In this document: positions 27,201 through 35,015 of the stretch, piece after piece
How the letters are laid out: each line of letters begins with the position of its first letter
How positions within the stretch are numbered: the first letter of the stretch is position 1
NCBI RefSeq assembly: GCF_008017805.1
Contig: NZ_VRTT01000050.1
Location: forward strand, 1 to 53,920
DNA length: 53,920 bases
Reading direction: 5' to 3'
DNA from: Paenibacillus sp. N3.4
Lineage (GTDB): Bacteria; Bacillota; Bacilli; Paenibacillales; NBRC-103111
Program-made: the position numbers and the translations under genes
The notes under the pieces: generated by a model
The model's database searches: none
Told to the model about the DNA's origin: nothing
Seen by the model: the letters and a program-made list of their open reading frames with translations, nothing else

Positions 27201-27865
27201 AGTATTTCCCGTAGCTCTTTATAACGAATCGCTTTCTCCGATTGCTCGCGAAGCGGTTCAATTTGATCCTCTAGCTCGGAAACCAAGTCATGAATACGAA
27301 GCAAATTTTGCTCCGTATCGCCTAATTTCCTCTCTGCTTCACGCTTTCGAGATTTATATTTAACAATCCCCGAAGCCTCTTCAAAGATCCCTCGGCGATC
27401 TTCTGATTTCGTACTTAAAATCTCTTCAATCCGTCCTTGTCCAATAATGGAATAGGCTTCTTTCCCTATGCCTGTATCCATGAACAGTTCGGTTATATCT
27501 TTTAGGCGGCAGGGTTGTTTATTAATTAAATACTCACTTTCCCCACTCCGATGCACTCTACGCGTAACCGTGACTTCATTAAAGTCAAGCGGAAGCGCTT
27601 GAGAGCTGTTGTCGAGTGTCAAGGAGACTTCCCCGTAATTGACCGCTCGGCGTGCATCACTACCCGCAAAAATAACGTCTTCCATTTTTCCGCCGCGCAA
27701 AGACTTTGCACTTTGCTCACCAAGCACCCAGCGAATACCGTCCGATATGTTACTTTTGCCGCTGCCGTTAGGACCTACAACCGCGGTGATACCGCGCACA
27801 AATTCCAGCTCCGTCCGATCCGCGAAAGACTTAAACCCGGATAATTCAATCCGTTTCAAAAACAT
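24293..27865 (-). CDS. smc: Smc, chromosome condensation and segregation ATPase
   Basis: Smc forms the ring-shaped condensin with ScpA and ScpB. The 1,190-residue protein has the N-terminal Walker A (GPNGSGKSNISDGIRW, about 32-47), a long coiled coil, a hinge domain (about 515-670, including RGIRGAVAELVKVPAEVEI and PGGSMTGGSL), a second coiled coil, and the C-terminal head with the signature LSGGERALTAIALLF and Walker B CVLDEVEAALDEANV. Length equals B. subtilis Smc (1,186). The coiled coils are Gln/Glu-rich. It is intact across 3.6 kb, in contrast with several shorter genes nearby. Downstream of rnc, upstream of ftsY. Confidence 0.99.
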   Translation of the reverse strand: MFLKRIELSGFKSFADRTELEFVRGITAVVGPNGSGKSNISDGIRWVLGEQSAKSLRGGKMEDVIFAGSDARRAVNYGEVSLTLDNSSQALPLDFNEVTVTRRVHRSGESEYLINKQPCRLKDITELFMDTGIGKEAYSIIGQGRIEEILSTKSEDRRGIFEEASGIVKYKSRKREAERKLGDTEQNLLRIHDLVSELEDQIEPLREQSEKAIRYKELREILKSSEIAMYVHQIDQIYLSWNEATQKLEKLVKEQTELSTIVNQHDAHMEKHRWETRRLEEELEKLQESLLQLSEEFEKCEGHGEVLKERKKNYIANHQQLSTTITSQEQRNLDKEAELSEQRDKIIQIGAQLFEFQAKLNAEEQRLLGVNGGISSSPEDQLKTELLETLNRMSHARNEIRYAEQQTESISRRLERLDEERQKWAEQREKIVLRKQELTTKLDDTVREIEDIRQQYAELSQSLKSRQGLLDEAQGMVRKWEQKLDALTSRRDTMKEMANDYDGFMQGVKEVLKAKSRKDLRGIRGAVAELVKVPAEVEIAIETALGGALQNIVVETEADGREAIGFLKRRQMGRATFLPMNVIRGRSISDNELQSLKSAKGFVGLAVDLVSFDATYHNIFSSLLGNVVVATSLEEANHIAAKAQYRYRVVTLEGDVVNPGGSMTGGSLQKKTTNLLGRQRQIEELDEEIKSSEQQLSGLRSQSSVMKREITDDMMTIEKLRQLSEQKRIEEQQIRAELNPLESESRTVEDQLTLDRQDRGSLLEEQADFGRKRTESEQALAQLQEEEASLQQAIRDAEHSRKASESEKEELQGQLTDLKVKVASISQEKQSLQDQQRRLQQDLSEAEREMAMNRSMLEQLEQDMEALQQETVLQVELLNELKLKKQECTESIDYKRAERTDWLHKLDKEENDTRAQRLQLKQVEENLHQTEVRVNRLDVELENLLKKLGEEYELSYELAKERYPVPEDIVGTQNRVRELKREITSLGEVNLGAIEEYARVSERYEFLDAQKNDLIEAKTTLYQVIREMDIEMSKRFKTTFDAIRSHFGVVFAKLFGGGRADLILSEPDNLLDTGIEIVAQPPGKKLQNLQLLSGGERALTAIALLFSIIRVKPVPFCVLDEVEAALDEANVSRFAEYLREFSEMTQFIVVTHRKGTMEEADVLYGVTMQEGGVSKLVSVRLEDEESEVSA

Positions 27866-27921
27866 GGTCTCACCTCAAAAATTATTGTAACATATCCCTT
27901 ATAAAAATAAGAGAAGAAAAC

Positions 27922-27944
27922 AAAAAAGGCAGCCGCAGCCGCCT
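27922..27944 (-). terminator. Terminator between rnc and smc
   Basis: On the minus strand AGGCGGC (27938-27944) pairs with GGCTGCCT (27927-27933) around a TGCG loop, followed by six T. It lies 16 bases after the rnc stop, so some transcripts should end before smc. Confidence 0.7.
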
Positions 27945-27960
27945 CTTCTAGCCATATCCA

Positions 27961-28662
27961 TTACCGCTGTACCGTTACGTTTAACTTCGATAACGCACCA
28001 GCCGCAGCTTGTTGTTCCGCTTCTTTCTTGGAACGTCCAACTCCTGTGCCCAGAAGGGTCGTATCCATGTGAACCTCAGCAACAAATTCTCGTTCATGCG
28101 CAGGACCGCGCTCATTCACGATACGATATTCCAGCGAGCCCATGCTGTGATGTTGGATATGTTCTTGCAAATGCGTCTTATAGTCAATGACCAGCAGCTT
28201 GCCTTCGCTAGAAATCTTGGCAAACACGTGCGTTTCCAGAAATCCTTTGACAACCTCCAGGCCTTGGTCTAAATAGAGCGCACCAACGAATGACTCGAAC
28301 ACATCGGCAAGCAAAGCCGGGCGTGAACGCCCGCCAGTCAGTTCTTCTCCCTTGCCTAATAAAACAAATCCCCCGAAGTCCAAAGCCTCTGCAAATGTAA
28401 CGAGTGACGGCTCACAAACAATAGATGCTCTAAGCTTGGTCAACTCGCCTTCCGTCCGACCTGGATAAGAATCATATAAAAATTCCGAAACCGTCAGTTC
28501 GAGCACGGCATCTCCAAGAAACTCCAAACGTTCATTATCTTTATGTCCGGCGATTCGATGTTCATTCACATACGAGGAGTGGGTAAAAGCTTGCTTCAAC
28601 AGCTCCGATTTCCGAAAAGTAATCCCGATTCGTTGCTGTAATTGTTTAATATCTTGGTTCAT
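27961..28662 (-). CDS. rnc: Rnc, ribonuclease III
   Basis: RNase III cuts double-stranded RNA, including rRNA precursors. The 233-residue protein has the signature NERLEFLGDAVLE (about 43-55), the second acidic cluster LLADVFESFVGALYLD (about 116-131), and the C-terminal double-stranded RNA-binding domain ending GRSKKEAEQQAAAGALSKL. Length is typical of Bacillus (249) and Paenibacillus. It follows fabF and precedes smc. The ATG at 28662 starts MNQDIKQLQQRIGITF; its ribosome binding site is weak, which is the only mild oddity. Confidence 0.98.
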   Translation of the reverse strand: MNQDIKQLQQRIGITFRKSELLKQAFTHSSYVNEHRIAGHKDNERLEFLGDAVLELTVSEFLYDSYPGRTEGELTKLRASIVCEPSLVTFAEALDFGGFVLLGKGEELTGGRSRPALLADVFESFVGALYLDQGLEVVKGFLETHVFAKISSEGKLLVIDYKTHLQEHIQHHSMGSLEYRIVNERGPAHEREFVAEVHMDTTLLGTGVGRSKKEAEQQAAAGALSKLNVTVQR

Positions 28663-28723
28663 TGCCTCGATTCACCACCCAGAGAGAATGATATTACGTT
28701 ATCTTTCTTCGTAGGAAGGCAAT

Positions 28724-29959
28724 TTATGCTTCAAACCTTTTCAAGATAATTGTCGCGTTATGTCCCCCGAAGCCAAACGAGTTGGACATCGCGATGTCCA
28801 CCTTCGCTTCACGAGCTGTGTTCGGTACATAATCCAAATCACACTCAGGGTCCTGATTGACTAGATTAATTGTCGGCGCAATCAGATTATTAGAAATGGT
28901 CAAACCGCAGATTACAGCCTCCACGCCTCCAGCAGCGCCAAGTAAATGCCCTGTCATAGATTTTGTCGAGCTCACGGCTACGTTATAAGCATGATCGCCT
29001 AGCGCTTTCTTGATGGCTATGGTTTCAGAACGGTCGCCTACCGGTGTAGAAGTACCGTGCGCATTGATATAAGAAATGGATTCGGGCGCAATACCCGCAT
29101 CTTTAATCGCTTTGGTCATACAACGCGCAGCGCCATCCGGATCTGGATCGGTCATATGGTAAGCGTCACCGCTCATCCCGTAACCAATCACTTCCGCATA
29201 AATACGCGCTCCCCGCTTTTGCGCATGCTCCATCGATTCTAAAATCAAGACACCGGCGCCTTCTCCCATGACAAAGCCGTCGCGATCCGTATCAAACGGA
29301 CGGCTAGCCAAGTGAGGCTCCTCATTACGCGTTGACATGGCACGCAGCGCACAGAAACCAGCAACACCTATAGGTGTAATGGTCGCCTCTGCACCACCAC
29401 AAATCATAACGTCGGCATCGCCGCGTTGAATCATTTTGAAGGAATCTCCGATGGAGTGTGTGCCTGTTGCACAAGCGGTAACCGCCGTCGAGTTCGGTCC
29501 CTTAGCGCCGGTAACCATCGAAATATGACCGGATGCCATATTGGCGATCATCATCGGAATGAAGAAAGGTGATACGCGCTTGGGTCCTTTTTCCAAAAGA
29601 ATCCGATGCTGTTCTTCCCATGTGTTCAAACCGCCGATTCCTGAACCGACAGAAACGCCCACACGCTCAGGATCTGTGTCTTCCTTCACGTCCAGGTTTG
29701 CATCTTTGAGAGCGTTAAGCGCACCCGCAACAGCGAACTGTACGAAACGGTCCATACGTCGCGATTCTTTGCGGTCTACATAATTCTCAATTTGAAAACC
29801 TTTCACTTCAGCAGCAATGCGTGTTGGGTATTCGCTTACATCGAAATTTTCGATTAAACTAACGCCGGACTGACCGGTTGTCAAATTGCCCCAAAATGTT
29901 TCTAAATCTTGACCAAGGGCAGTAACTACGCCCATACCTGTAATTACGACTCTGTTCAT
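28724..29959 (-). CDS. fabF: FabF, beta-ketoacyl-ACP synthase II
   Basis: FabF condenses malonyl-ACP with growing acyl-ACP in fatty acid elongation. The 411-residue protein has the nucleophile Cys163 (VTACATGTHS) and the two catalytic histidines in NAHGTSTP and KSMTGHLLGA. The GFGGHNATIILKR end is typical. I chose the ATG at 29959 (MNRVVITGMGVV) after GAAGGTGGTAAAC; the GTG nine bases upstream overlaps that site. It is the last gene of the fap-fab operon and is separated from acpP by a strong hairpin. Confidence 0.97.
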   Translation of the reverse strand: MNRVVITGMGVVTALGQDLETFWGNLTTGQSGVSLIENFDVSEYPTRIAAEVKGFQIENYVDRKESRRMDRFVQFAVAGALNALKDANLDVKEDTDPERVGVSVGSGIGGLNTWEEQHRILLEKGPKRVSPFFIPMMIANMASGHISMVTGAKGPNSTAVTACATGTHSIGDSFKMIQRGDADVMICGGAEATITPIGVAGFCALRAMSTRNEEPHLASRPFDTDRDGFVMGEGAGVLILESMEHAQKRGARIYAEVIGYGMSGDAYHMTDPDPDGAARCMTKAIKDAGIAPESISYINAHGTSTPVGDRSETIAIKKALGDHAYNVAVSSTKSMTGHLLGAAGGVEAVICGLTISNNLIAPTINLVNQDPECDLDYVPNTAREAKVDIAMSNSFGFGGHNATIILKRFEA

Positions 29960-30016
29960 GTTTACCACCTTCTATGTAGGAAAGCTTTGTTTTTTTATTA
30001 CGCGAAAAATGGAGAG

Positions 30017-30045
30017 AAGTCCCGTCTTAATGGAGAACGGGACTT
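30017..30045 (-). terminator. Hairpin between acpP and fabF (partial terminator or mRNA stabiliser)
   Basis: Nine-base arms AAGTCCCGT/ACGGGACTT (30017-30025 and 30037-30045) are perfect complements with an 11-base loop. The T run on the minus strand begins only about seven bases after the stem (CTCTCCATTTTT), so termination may be weak. It lies nine bases after the acpP stop codon. Confidence 0.6.
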
Positions 30046-30054
30046 GGTAGACTA

Positions 30055-30288
30055 TTACGTATGAGATTTTATGTAATTCGTAACTTCTCCTACAGTCGTA
30101 ATCTTCTCAGCATCTTCATCGGAAATTTCTAAATCGAACTCATCTTCTAATTCCATTACTAATTCAACTACATCGAGAGAATCAGCACCTAGATCTTCTT
30201 TGAAAGATGCTTCGAGGGTGACTTCAGCTTCATCAACCCCTAGACGATCGACTACAATTCGTTTAACACGATCCAATACGTCGGACAT
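30055..30288 (-). CDS. acpP: AcpP, acyl carrier protein
   Basis: ACP carries acyl chains on a 4'-phosphopantetheine arm during fatty acid synthesis. The 77-residue protein is acidic and has the attachment motif GADSLDVVEL with Ser37. Its start MSDVLDRVKRIVVDRLGVDE is typical. The ATG at 30288 lies after GAGGAGGTGAACCGG, a very strong ribosome binding site, consistent with the high demand for ACP. It sits between fabG and fabF, followed by a perfect hairpin that could raise acpP mRNA over fabF mRNA. Confidence 0.98.
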   Translation of the reverse strand: MSDVLDRVKRIVVDRLGVDEAEVTLEASFKEDLGADSLDVVELVMELEDEFDLEISDEDAEKITTVGEVTNYIKSHT

Positions 30289-30371
30289 CCGGTTCACCTC
30301 CTCTTTGGTATTATACGAGAATCTTTCGCAGATTGCCAGTAGGCAATTTAGAGATTCTCATTCTGTGCCAA

Positions 30372-31112
30372 TTACATGTACATGCCGCCGTCTACATGGA
30401 GGGTTTGGCCTGTCATGTAAGAAGCGTCTTCGGATGCCAGGAAACGAACAACCTTTGCGATTTCCTCCGGTTGACCAAGGCGCTCCAGTGGGATTTGCTT
30501 CAACATATGTTCTCGCATCTCGGCCGACAGCTTGTCGGTCATATCGGTTTCAATAAAACCTGGCGCCACTGCATTCACAGTAATGCCTCGAGAAGAAAGT
30601 TCTTTCGCAGTCGCTTTGGTTAACCCAATAACGCCTGCTTTTGCTGCCACATAGTTGGCTTGACCGGGATTGCCGATCACGCCTACTACGGAAGATATGT
30701 TAATAATTCGACCGAAACGCTGCTTCATCATCGGGCGGGTAACGGCTTTCACACAGTTAAACACGCCTTTCAGATTCGTAGCGATGACTTGATCGAACTC
30801 GTCTTCCTTCATTCGCATGATTAAATTGTCTCTCGTGATACCAGCATTATTCACAAGAATATCAATTCTACCAAAAATTTCGAGCGTTTGCTTAACTAAA
30901 TCATCCGCTTCTTGAAAACTGCTTACATCTGCCCGAAGTTTGGTGGCTTTGCGGCCCATCGCTTCGATTTGTGCTACAACTTCCTCAGCAGCAGCTTCGC
31001 TGCCCGCATAGTTGACCACGACATCAGCACCAGATTCAGCCAAGTGCAGAGCAATGGCTCGTCCAATACCACGAGATGCACCCGTAACCAGCGCTACTTT
31101 ACCCGTTAGCAT
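30372..31112 (-). CDS. fabG: FabG, 3-oxoacyl-ACP reductase
   Basis: FabG is the NADPH-dependent short-chain dehydrogenase that reduces beta-ketoacyl-ACP. The 246-residue protein has the cofactor motif TGASRGIG (10-17), NNAG and the catalytic Ser-Tyr-Lys in NISSVVGVIGNPGQANYVAAK. The end reads GQTLHVDGGMYM, typical of FabG. The start ATG at 31112 overlaps the fabD end, and GGAGG lies nine bases before it; an ATG at 31118 is too close to that site. Length equals B. subtilis FabG (246). Confidence 0.98.
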   Translation of the reverse strand: MLTGKVALVTGASRGIGRAIALHLAESGADVVVNYAGSEAAAEEVVAQIEAMGRKATKLRADVSSFQEADDLVKQTLEIFGRIDILVNNAGITRDNLIMRMKEDEFDQVIATNLKGVFNCVKAVTRPMMKQRFGRIINISSVVGVIGNPGQANYVAAKAGVIGLTKATAKELSSRGITVNAVAPGFIETDMTDKLSAEMREHMLKQIPLERLGQPEEIAKVVRFLASEDASYMTGQTLHVDGGMYM

Positions 31113-32049
31113 GATCATGCACCTCCTGCACATACTTCTCCAAAGCTTCCAGGCTGCCGATAGATACGGTTTTCACCGTTCTATCCACCTTCTTGATCAG
31201 TCCGGCGAGAACAGTCCCTGAGCCAAGCTCAATGAACGTATCGACGCCTTGGCCGATTAAGTAAGTGACGGTATCCTCCCACAGAACCGGAGAATACACT
31301 TGCTCTACAAGCAGCCCGCGAATATCGCTGGGCTGTGTGACGGGACGAGCCGTTACATTGGCCACAACGGGCATGGCTGCATCGCTCATCTCAACGGACG
31401 CGAGCACCTCAGCGAGGCGTTCGGAGGCCGGCTTCATGAGCGAAGAGTGAAAAGGCCCGCTCACTTCGAGCGGAATCGCCCGCTTCGCGCCTGCTTCCTT
31501 GCAGCGTTCAACCATTGCTGCAACGCCTTCTTTACTGCCCGACACGACAATCTGTCCCGGGCAGTTCACATTGGCGAGCTCCACGACGGAGCCGCCGGCC
31601 GTAATCGCCGTGCACAGCTCCGCAAGCGCTTCGCGCTCGGCTCCCAGCACGGCCGCCATAGCACCTAGGCCGCCAGGGACGGCCTGTTCCATGAACTCGC
31701 CGCGGGCGCGCACAGTGCGGACCGCGTCCTCGAAACCGAGCACGCCGGCCGCGACTAGCGCGCTGTATTCGCCCAGACTATGTCCAGCGACATAGTCTGG
31801 CGTAAGCCCCGCAGCCTTGAAAGCCTCCAGACAAGCGATGCTTGTTGTCAGCAGCGCAGGCTGCGTGTGGTACGTGACCTTCAATTGGTCTTCAGGTCCT
31901 TGAAAAATAAGCTCTGACAAAGAAAAGCCTAAAGCTTCGTCAGCACGGTCGAAATACGCTTTGGCAGCGGGATGATTCGTATACAAATCTTGTCCCATAC
32001 CTAAGGTCTGCGAACCCTGACCCGGAAAAACAAAAGCAATTTTACTCAT
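31099..32049 (-). CDS. fabD: FabD, malonyl-CoA:ACP transacylase
   Basis: FabD loads malonate from CoA on ACP. The 316-residue protein begins MSKIAFVFPGQGSQTLGMGQ, has the nucleophile Ser91 in GHSLGEY and the conserved Arg in EFMEQAVPGGLGAMAAVLG region, and the histidine motif VSGPFHSSLM. The last 14 bases overlap fabG, so translation is coupled. GC content rises in the middle of the gene (around 31.6-31.8 kb) compared with its neighbours, but the protein is fully typical. Confidence 0.97.
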   Translation of the reverse strand: MSKIAFVFPGQGSQTLGMGQDLYTNHPAAKAYFDRADEALGFSLSELIFQGPEDQLKVTYHTQPALLTTSIACLEAFKAAGLTPDYVAGHSLGEYSALVAAGVLGFEDAVRTVRARGEFMEQAVPGGLGAMAAVLGAEREALAELCTAITAGGSVVELANVNCPGQIVVSGSKEGVAAMVERCKEAGAKRAIPLEVSGPFHSSLMKPASERLAEVLASVEMSDAAMPVVANVTARPVTQPSDIRGLLVEQVYSPVLWEDTVTYLIGQGVDTFIELGSGTVLAGLIKKVDRTVKTVSIGSLEALEKYVQEVHDHANG

Positions 32050-32099
32050 ACGAGAAAAGGTTCCCCTTCCAAGATAAATTTACACCTTATTGTTCAAAT

Positions 32100-33086
32100 C
32101 TACCAGATTAGTGCAGCAGCGCCCCATGTGAGACCCCCGCCGAAACCAACCAGGATCAAGCGATCACCTTCCGACAATCGACCTTGCTCCGCGGCCTCAG
32201 CCAGTGCCACCGGAATCGAGGCTGCAGACATATTGCCGTACTTGTCCAAGTTGACCATGCATTTATCTTCCGTTAAGTCCAAACGATTTAAGGAGGCTTG
32301 AATTATTCTCATATTAGCTTGGTGAGGTACGAGCAAATCGATGTCGGTTTTCTCCCAACCTGCTTTGCGCAGGGCTTCGTCGGCGGCATTTCCCATGATC
32401 CGGACTGCGAACTTAAACACCTCGGCTCCGGCCATGTAGATATAATGCAAACGTTGTTCAATGGATGTCGGTGACACGGGATTACGTGATCCGCCACCCT
32501 CCAATTTCAGCAGTGGGCCTCCTGAACCGTCAGCACCGAGCTCAAATGATTTGAAACCTCGCTCTTCTGGCACTTCACCGATAACAACAGCACCCGCACC
32601 ATCGCCAAAAAGAATGCAGGTGTTGCGGTCCGTGTAGTCTGTAATCTTGGACAAGCAGTCCGCACCGATCACAAGCGCGTATTTATATGTCCCTGTGGCA
32701 ATGAAATTCGAAGCATTGGCCAGTCCATAGACAAACCCTGAACAAGCGGCAGACAGATCAAAAGCGGCCGCCTTCTTCGCCCCCAGCTTCTCCTGCAGTA
32801 CGCAGGCTGTTGACGGGAAAGACATGTCTGGCGTAACTGTGGCCACAATAATTAAATCCAGCTGATCTGCCGTAATACCAGCGCCGGACAAAGCGATGAG
32901 GGACGCTTCATAGCAAAGATCGGATGTGGCTTGTTCGGGTGCCGCGATTCTTCTCTCGCGTATGCCTGTTCGGGATACAATCCATTCATCGTTGGTTTCT
33001 ACCATGGTTTCCAACTCTTGATTCGTTAAAATGCGCTCTGGCACATACTTGCCTGTTCCGAGTACCCCAACTGGGATTAGGTTCAT
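32100..33086 (-). CDS. fabH: FabH, beta-ketoacyl-ACP synthase III
   Basis: FabH starts fatty acid synthesis by condensing acyl-CoA (branched primers in Bacillales) with malonyl-ACP. The 328-residue protein has the nucleophile Cys115 (SAACSGFVYG), the histidine in VPHQANMRII and the asparagine in YGNMSAASIP, completing the Cys-His-Asn triad. GFGGGLTWGAALIW-type end is present. Its start overlaps plsX by four bases (ATGA). In B. subtilis the fabH genes lie elsewhere (fabHA with fabF); here it is inserted between plsX and fabD in the FapR operon. Confidence 0.97.
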   Translation of the reverse strand: MNLIPVGVLGTGKYVPERILTNQELETMVETNDEWIVSRTGIRERRIAAPEQATSDLCYEASLIALSGAGITADQLDLIIVATVTPDMSFPSTACVLQEKLGAKKAAAFDLSAACSGFVYGLANASNFIATGTYKYALVIGADCLSKITDYTDRNTCILFGDGAGAVVIGEVPEERGFKSFELGADGSGGPLLKLEGGGSRNPVSPTSIEQRLHYIYMAGAEVFKFAVRIMGNAADEALRKAGWEKTDIDLLVPHQANMRIIQASLNRLDLTEDKCMVNLDKYGNMSAASIPVALAEAAEQGRLSEGDRLILVGFGGGLTWGAAALIW

Positions 33087-34087
33087 GTTGATATCTCTCT
33101 CTTCCCGTGACTAATTTCCGTAGATATGGTACCTACCAAATCCTTCTGAAGTGCTATTCTGGCTTGTCGCACAGCATTCTTAATGGCATTGGCATCCGAA
33201 GATCCGTGGCTTTTCAGCACTAAACCATCAATACCTAGAAATGGCGCAGCGCCATGCTCGTTATGATCAAATTTTTTGCGAAATTGGGTAAGTCCCGGTT
33301 TTAATACAGCTGCCGCAAGTTTGGTGAAAATGGATTTGGTGAATTCTTGCTTCAGCGCTGAGAAAATGGCCGACGCAGCGCCTTCCACTGACTTCAGCAT
33401 AATATTCCCGGCAAATCCATCACATACGATCACATCGCACTTGGCGCGCAGTATTTGAGAGGACTCAACGTTGCCTACAAAATGTATAGGGGCTTGTTCC
33501 ATTAAAGGATATGCCGCTTTGGTTAATTCATTCCCTTTGGTCGCCTCGGTTCCAACATTCAATAATCCGACACGAGGTTTCGCAATGCCATGAACTTTGG
33601 AACGATAGATGCTGCCCATAATGGCATATTGGATCAATTGCTCCGGAGTTGCATCCATATTTGCTCCCAAATCAAGAGCGAGAACACCGCTTCCATCCAT
33701 CGTTGGAATCATAGGCGCGAGAGCTGGCCGCTCAATGCCCGGAATTCTGCCAACAACGAGCAGTCCCGTCGTCATCAAAGCTCCGGTATTGCCAGCGGAA
33801 ATCATGGCTTCCGCTTCCTTCTCCCGTACGAGTCTTCCTGCGACGACCATTGAAGCGTCTTTTTTCCGGCGTACCGCTTTAACGGGTTCGTCCTCGGCTT
33901 CAATCACCTCTTCGGCGTGATGGATACTTAGATTCGCCGGTCTCTCTGTGAGGTGGGCTTCAATCGCAGCGGTATTGCCTACCAGAATGATGTGTACATC
34001 TTTCCATTCTTTGGCCGCTGCAACTGCACCTTCCACTACGATCTTAGGGGCATGATCGCCGCCCATTGCATCAATCGCGATCCGCAT
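33083..34087 (-). CDS. plsX: PlsX, phosphate acyltransferase
   Basis: PlsX converts acyl-ACP to acyl-phosphate for phosphatidic acid synthesis with PlsY. The 334-residue protein begins MRIAIDAMGGDHAPKIVVEG, the family hallmark, and has VKAVRRKKDASMVVAG and SAGNTGALMT, then CDGFAGNIMLKSVEG. Length is typical. The start overlaps the end of fapR by 17 bases, and its own stop overlaps the fabH start by four, so fapR, plsX and fabH are tightly coupled. It is a membrane-associated but not integral protein; no membrane segment is seen. Confidence 0.97.
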   Translation of the reverse strand: MRIAIDAMGGDHAPKIVVEGAVAAAKEWKDVHIILVGNTAAIEAHLTERPANLSIHHAEEVIEAEDEPVKAVRRKKDASMVVAGRLVREKEAEAMISAGNTGALMTTGLLVVGRIPGIERPALAPMIPTMDGSGVLALDLGANMDATPEQLIQYAIMGSIYRSKVHGIAKPRVGLLNVGTEATKGNELTKAAYPLMEQAPIHFVGNVESSQILRAKCDVIVCDGFAGNIMLKSVEGAASAIFSALKQEFTKSIFTKLAAAVLKPGLTQFRKKFDHNEHGAAPFLGIDGLVLKSHGSSDANAIKNAVRQARIALQKDLVGTISTEISHGKREIST

Positions 34088-34685
34088 GCAGCTTATCCTC
34101 CCTATCTTGATGTTGCTCTTTCTTCGAATGGAAGATCACAAAATCACCTCGAAAAACCGTTTCATCGCCAACATATGAAAACACCTCGACTCTTGCTTTC
34201 CCTTTAGATACGGAACGCACGTAGGCTTTGGCGATACACTTCTCTCCAAGCTTTACAGAACGAACAAAGCGGATGTCTGCAGAAGCTGTCAAGGCTATCG
34301 GATCGTCGATGACGGCAACCGCCAGGGAGTTCGCTTGCGAGAATATATGATGACCTCTTGCAATTTTGGTTCTTGAGAAAATATGATCTTCTTTAATTTC
34401 AAAGATCGAAATACCGCTATGATCCAGCTGTAAATCGATCACTTCTCCAATAATTTCATCCATCGGCAGCGAGCGCACTTGATCGTACGTTTTGACCGCC
34501 ATATGTTTCATCCGTTCCCGCAGCTCGGGAATGCCGAGTTCCAACCGATCTAGGCGGACCGTTTGGATACTGACTCCAAAAGTTCGCATCAGTTCCTCGT
34601 CCGTCATAAAAGGATTGGCATCAATCGCTTGAAGCAACTGCTGCTGCCTTTGTCGTTTAGGAAGGCGTTCGATGGCGAGCACCAC
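34071..34685 (-). CDS. fapR: FapR, malonyl-CoA-responsive repressor of lipid synthesis
   Basis: FapR represses fatty acid and phospholipid genes until malonyl-CoA binds its hot-dog domain. The 204-residue protein has an N-terminal DeoR-like helix-turn-helix (FMTDEELMRTFGVSIQTVRLDRLELG, about 26-51, cited in two halves FMTDEELMRTFGV and SIQTVRLDRLELG), a linker helix and the hot-dog effector domain (about 75-190). Length is typical (B. subtilis 188) with a charged C-terminal extension. The start is a GTG (34685) with GTG next to it; the initiation codon is therefore not certain within one codon. A FapR-operator-like palindrome lies just upstream. Confidence 0.95.
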   Translation of the reverse strand: MVLAIERLPKRQRQQQLLQAIDANPFMTDEELMRTFGVSIQTVRLDRLELGIPELRERMKHMAVKTYDQVRSLPMDEIIGEVIDLQLDHSGISIFEIKEDHIFSRTKIARGHHIFSQANSLAVAVIDDPIALTASADIRFVRSVKLGEKCIAKAYVRSVSKGKARVEVFSYVGDETVFRGDFVIFHSKKEQHQDREDKLHADRD

Positions 34686-34706
34686 CTTATCTCGTGAGAT
34701 CTCATC

Positions 34707-34723
34707 TTATTACCAGATACTAA
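34707..34723 (-). promoter_or_regulatory. FapR operator
   Basis: The minus-strand sequence TTAGTATCTGGTAATAA (17 bases) matches a FapR box of the form TTAGTACCTGATACTAA at 14 positions. It lies 22 bases before the fapR start codon, where autoregulation is known in Bacillus. The match was made by eye against a remembered consensus. Confidence 0.7.
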
Positions 34724-34759
34724 ACTGTAGTATATTAAATTTAGAACCAAAAAGAAAGC

Positions 34760-34795
34760 AAAAAAATAGCACCTCACACTAGGATGAAGTACTAT
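34760..34795 (-). terminator. Terminator after rpmF
   Basis: On the minus strand ATAGTACTTC and GAGGTGCTAT pair with two G-T pairs around a 10-base loop and are followed by seven T. It separates yceD-rpmF from fapR. Confidence 0.75.
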
Positions 34796-34803
34796 GTTTA
34801 ATC

Positions 34804-34977
34804 TTATGCTTTTACGATCTCTCTACCTTTGTAAGTTCCGCAAGACTTGCACACACGGTGTGCTAGCTTCAGTTCTCCACATTGTTCACATTTCACCATG
34901 CCTGGAACTTCCAATTTAAAGTGAGTACGGCGCTTGTCGCGACGAGTTTTGGACGTTCTTCTCTGAGGTACTGCCAT
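34804..34977 (-). CDS. rpmF: RpmF, ribosomal protein L32 (zinc-binding form)
   Basis: This 57-residue protein starts MAVPQRRTSKTRRDKRR, the standard L32 start, and carries four cysteines, CEQC and CKSC, that form a zinc ribbon (positions about 30-33 and 43-46). The ATG at 34977 follows AGGAGGTGTTTTG. It pairs with yceD upstream, the usual order. The zinc-binding form means ribosomes hold zinc, which is relevant to the zinc cluster further along the window, though no non-zinc paralogue is seen here. Confidence 0.97.
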   Translation of the reverse strand: MAVPQRRTSKTRRDKRRTHFKLEVPGMVKCEQCGELKLAHRVCKSCGTYKGREIVKA

Positions 34978-35015
34978 ATTCAAAACACCTCCTTATACGA
35001 ATTTCGGGCGTTGCC

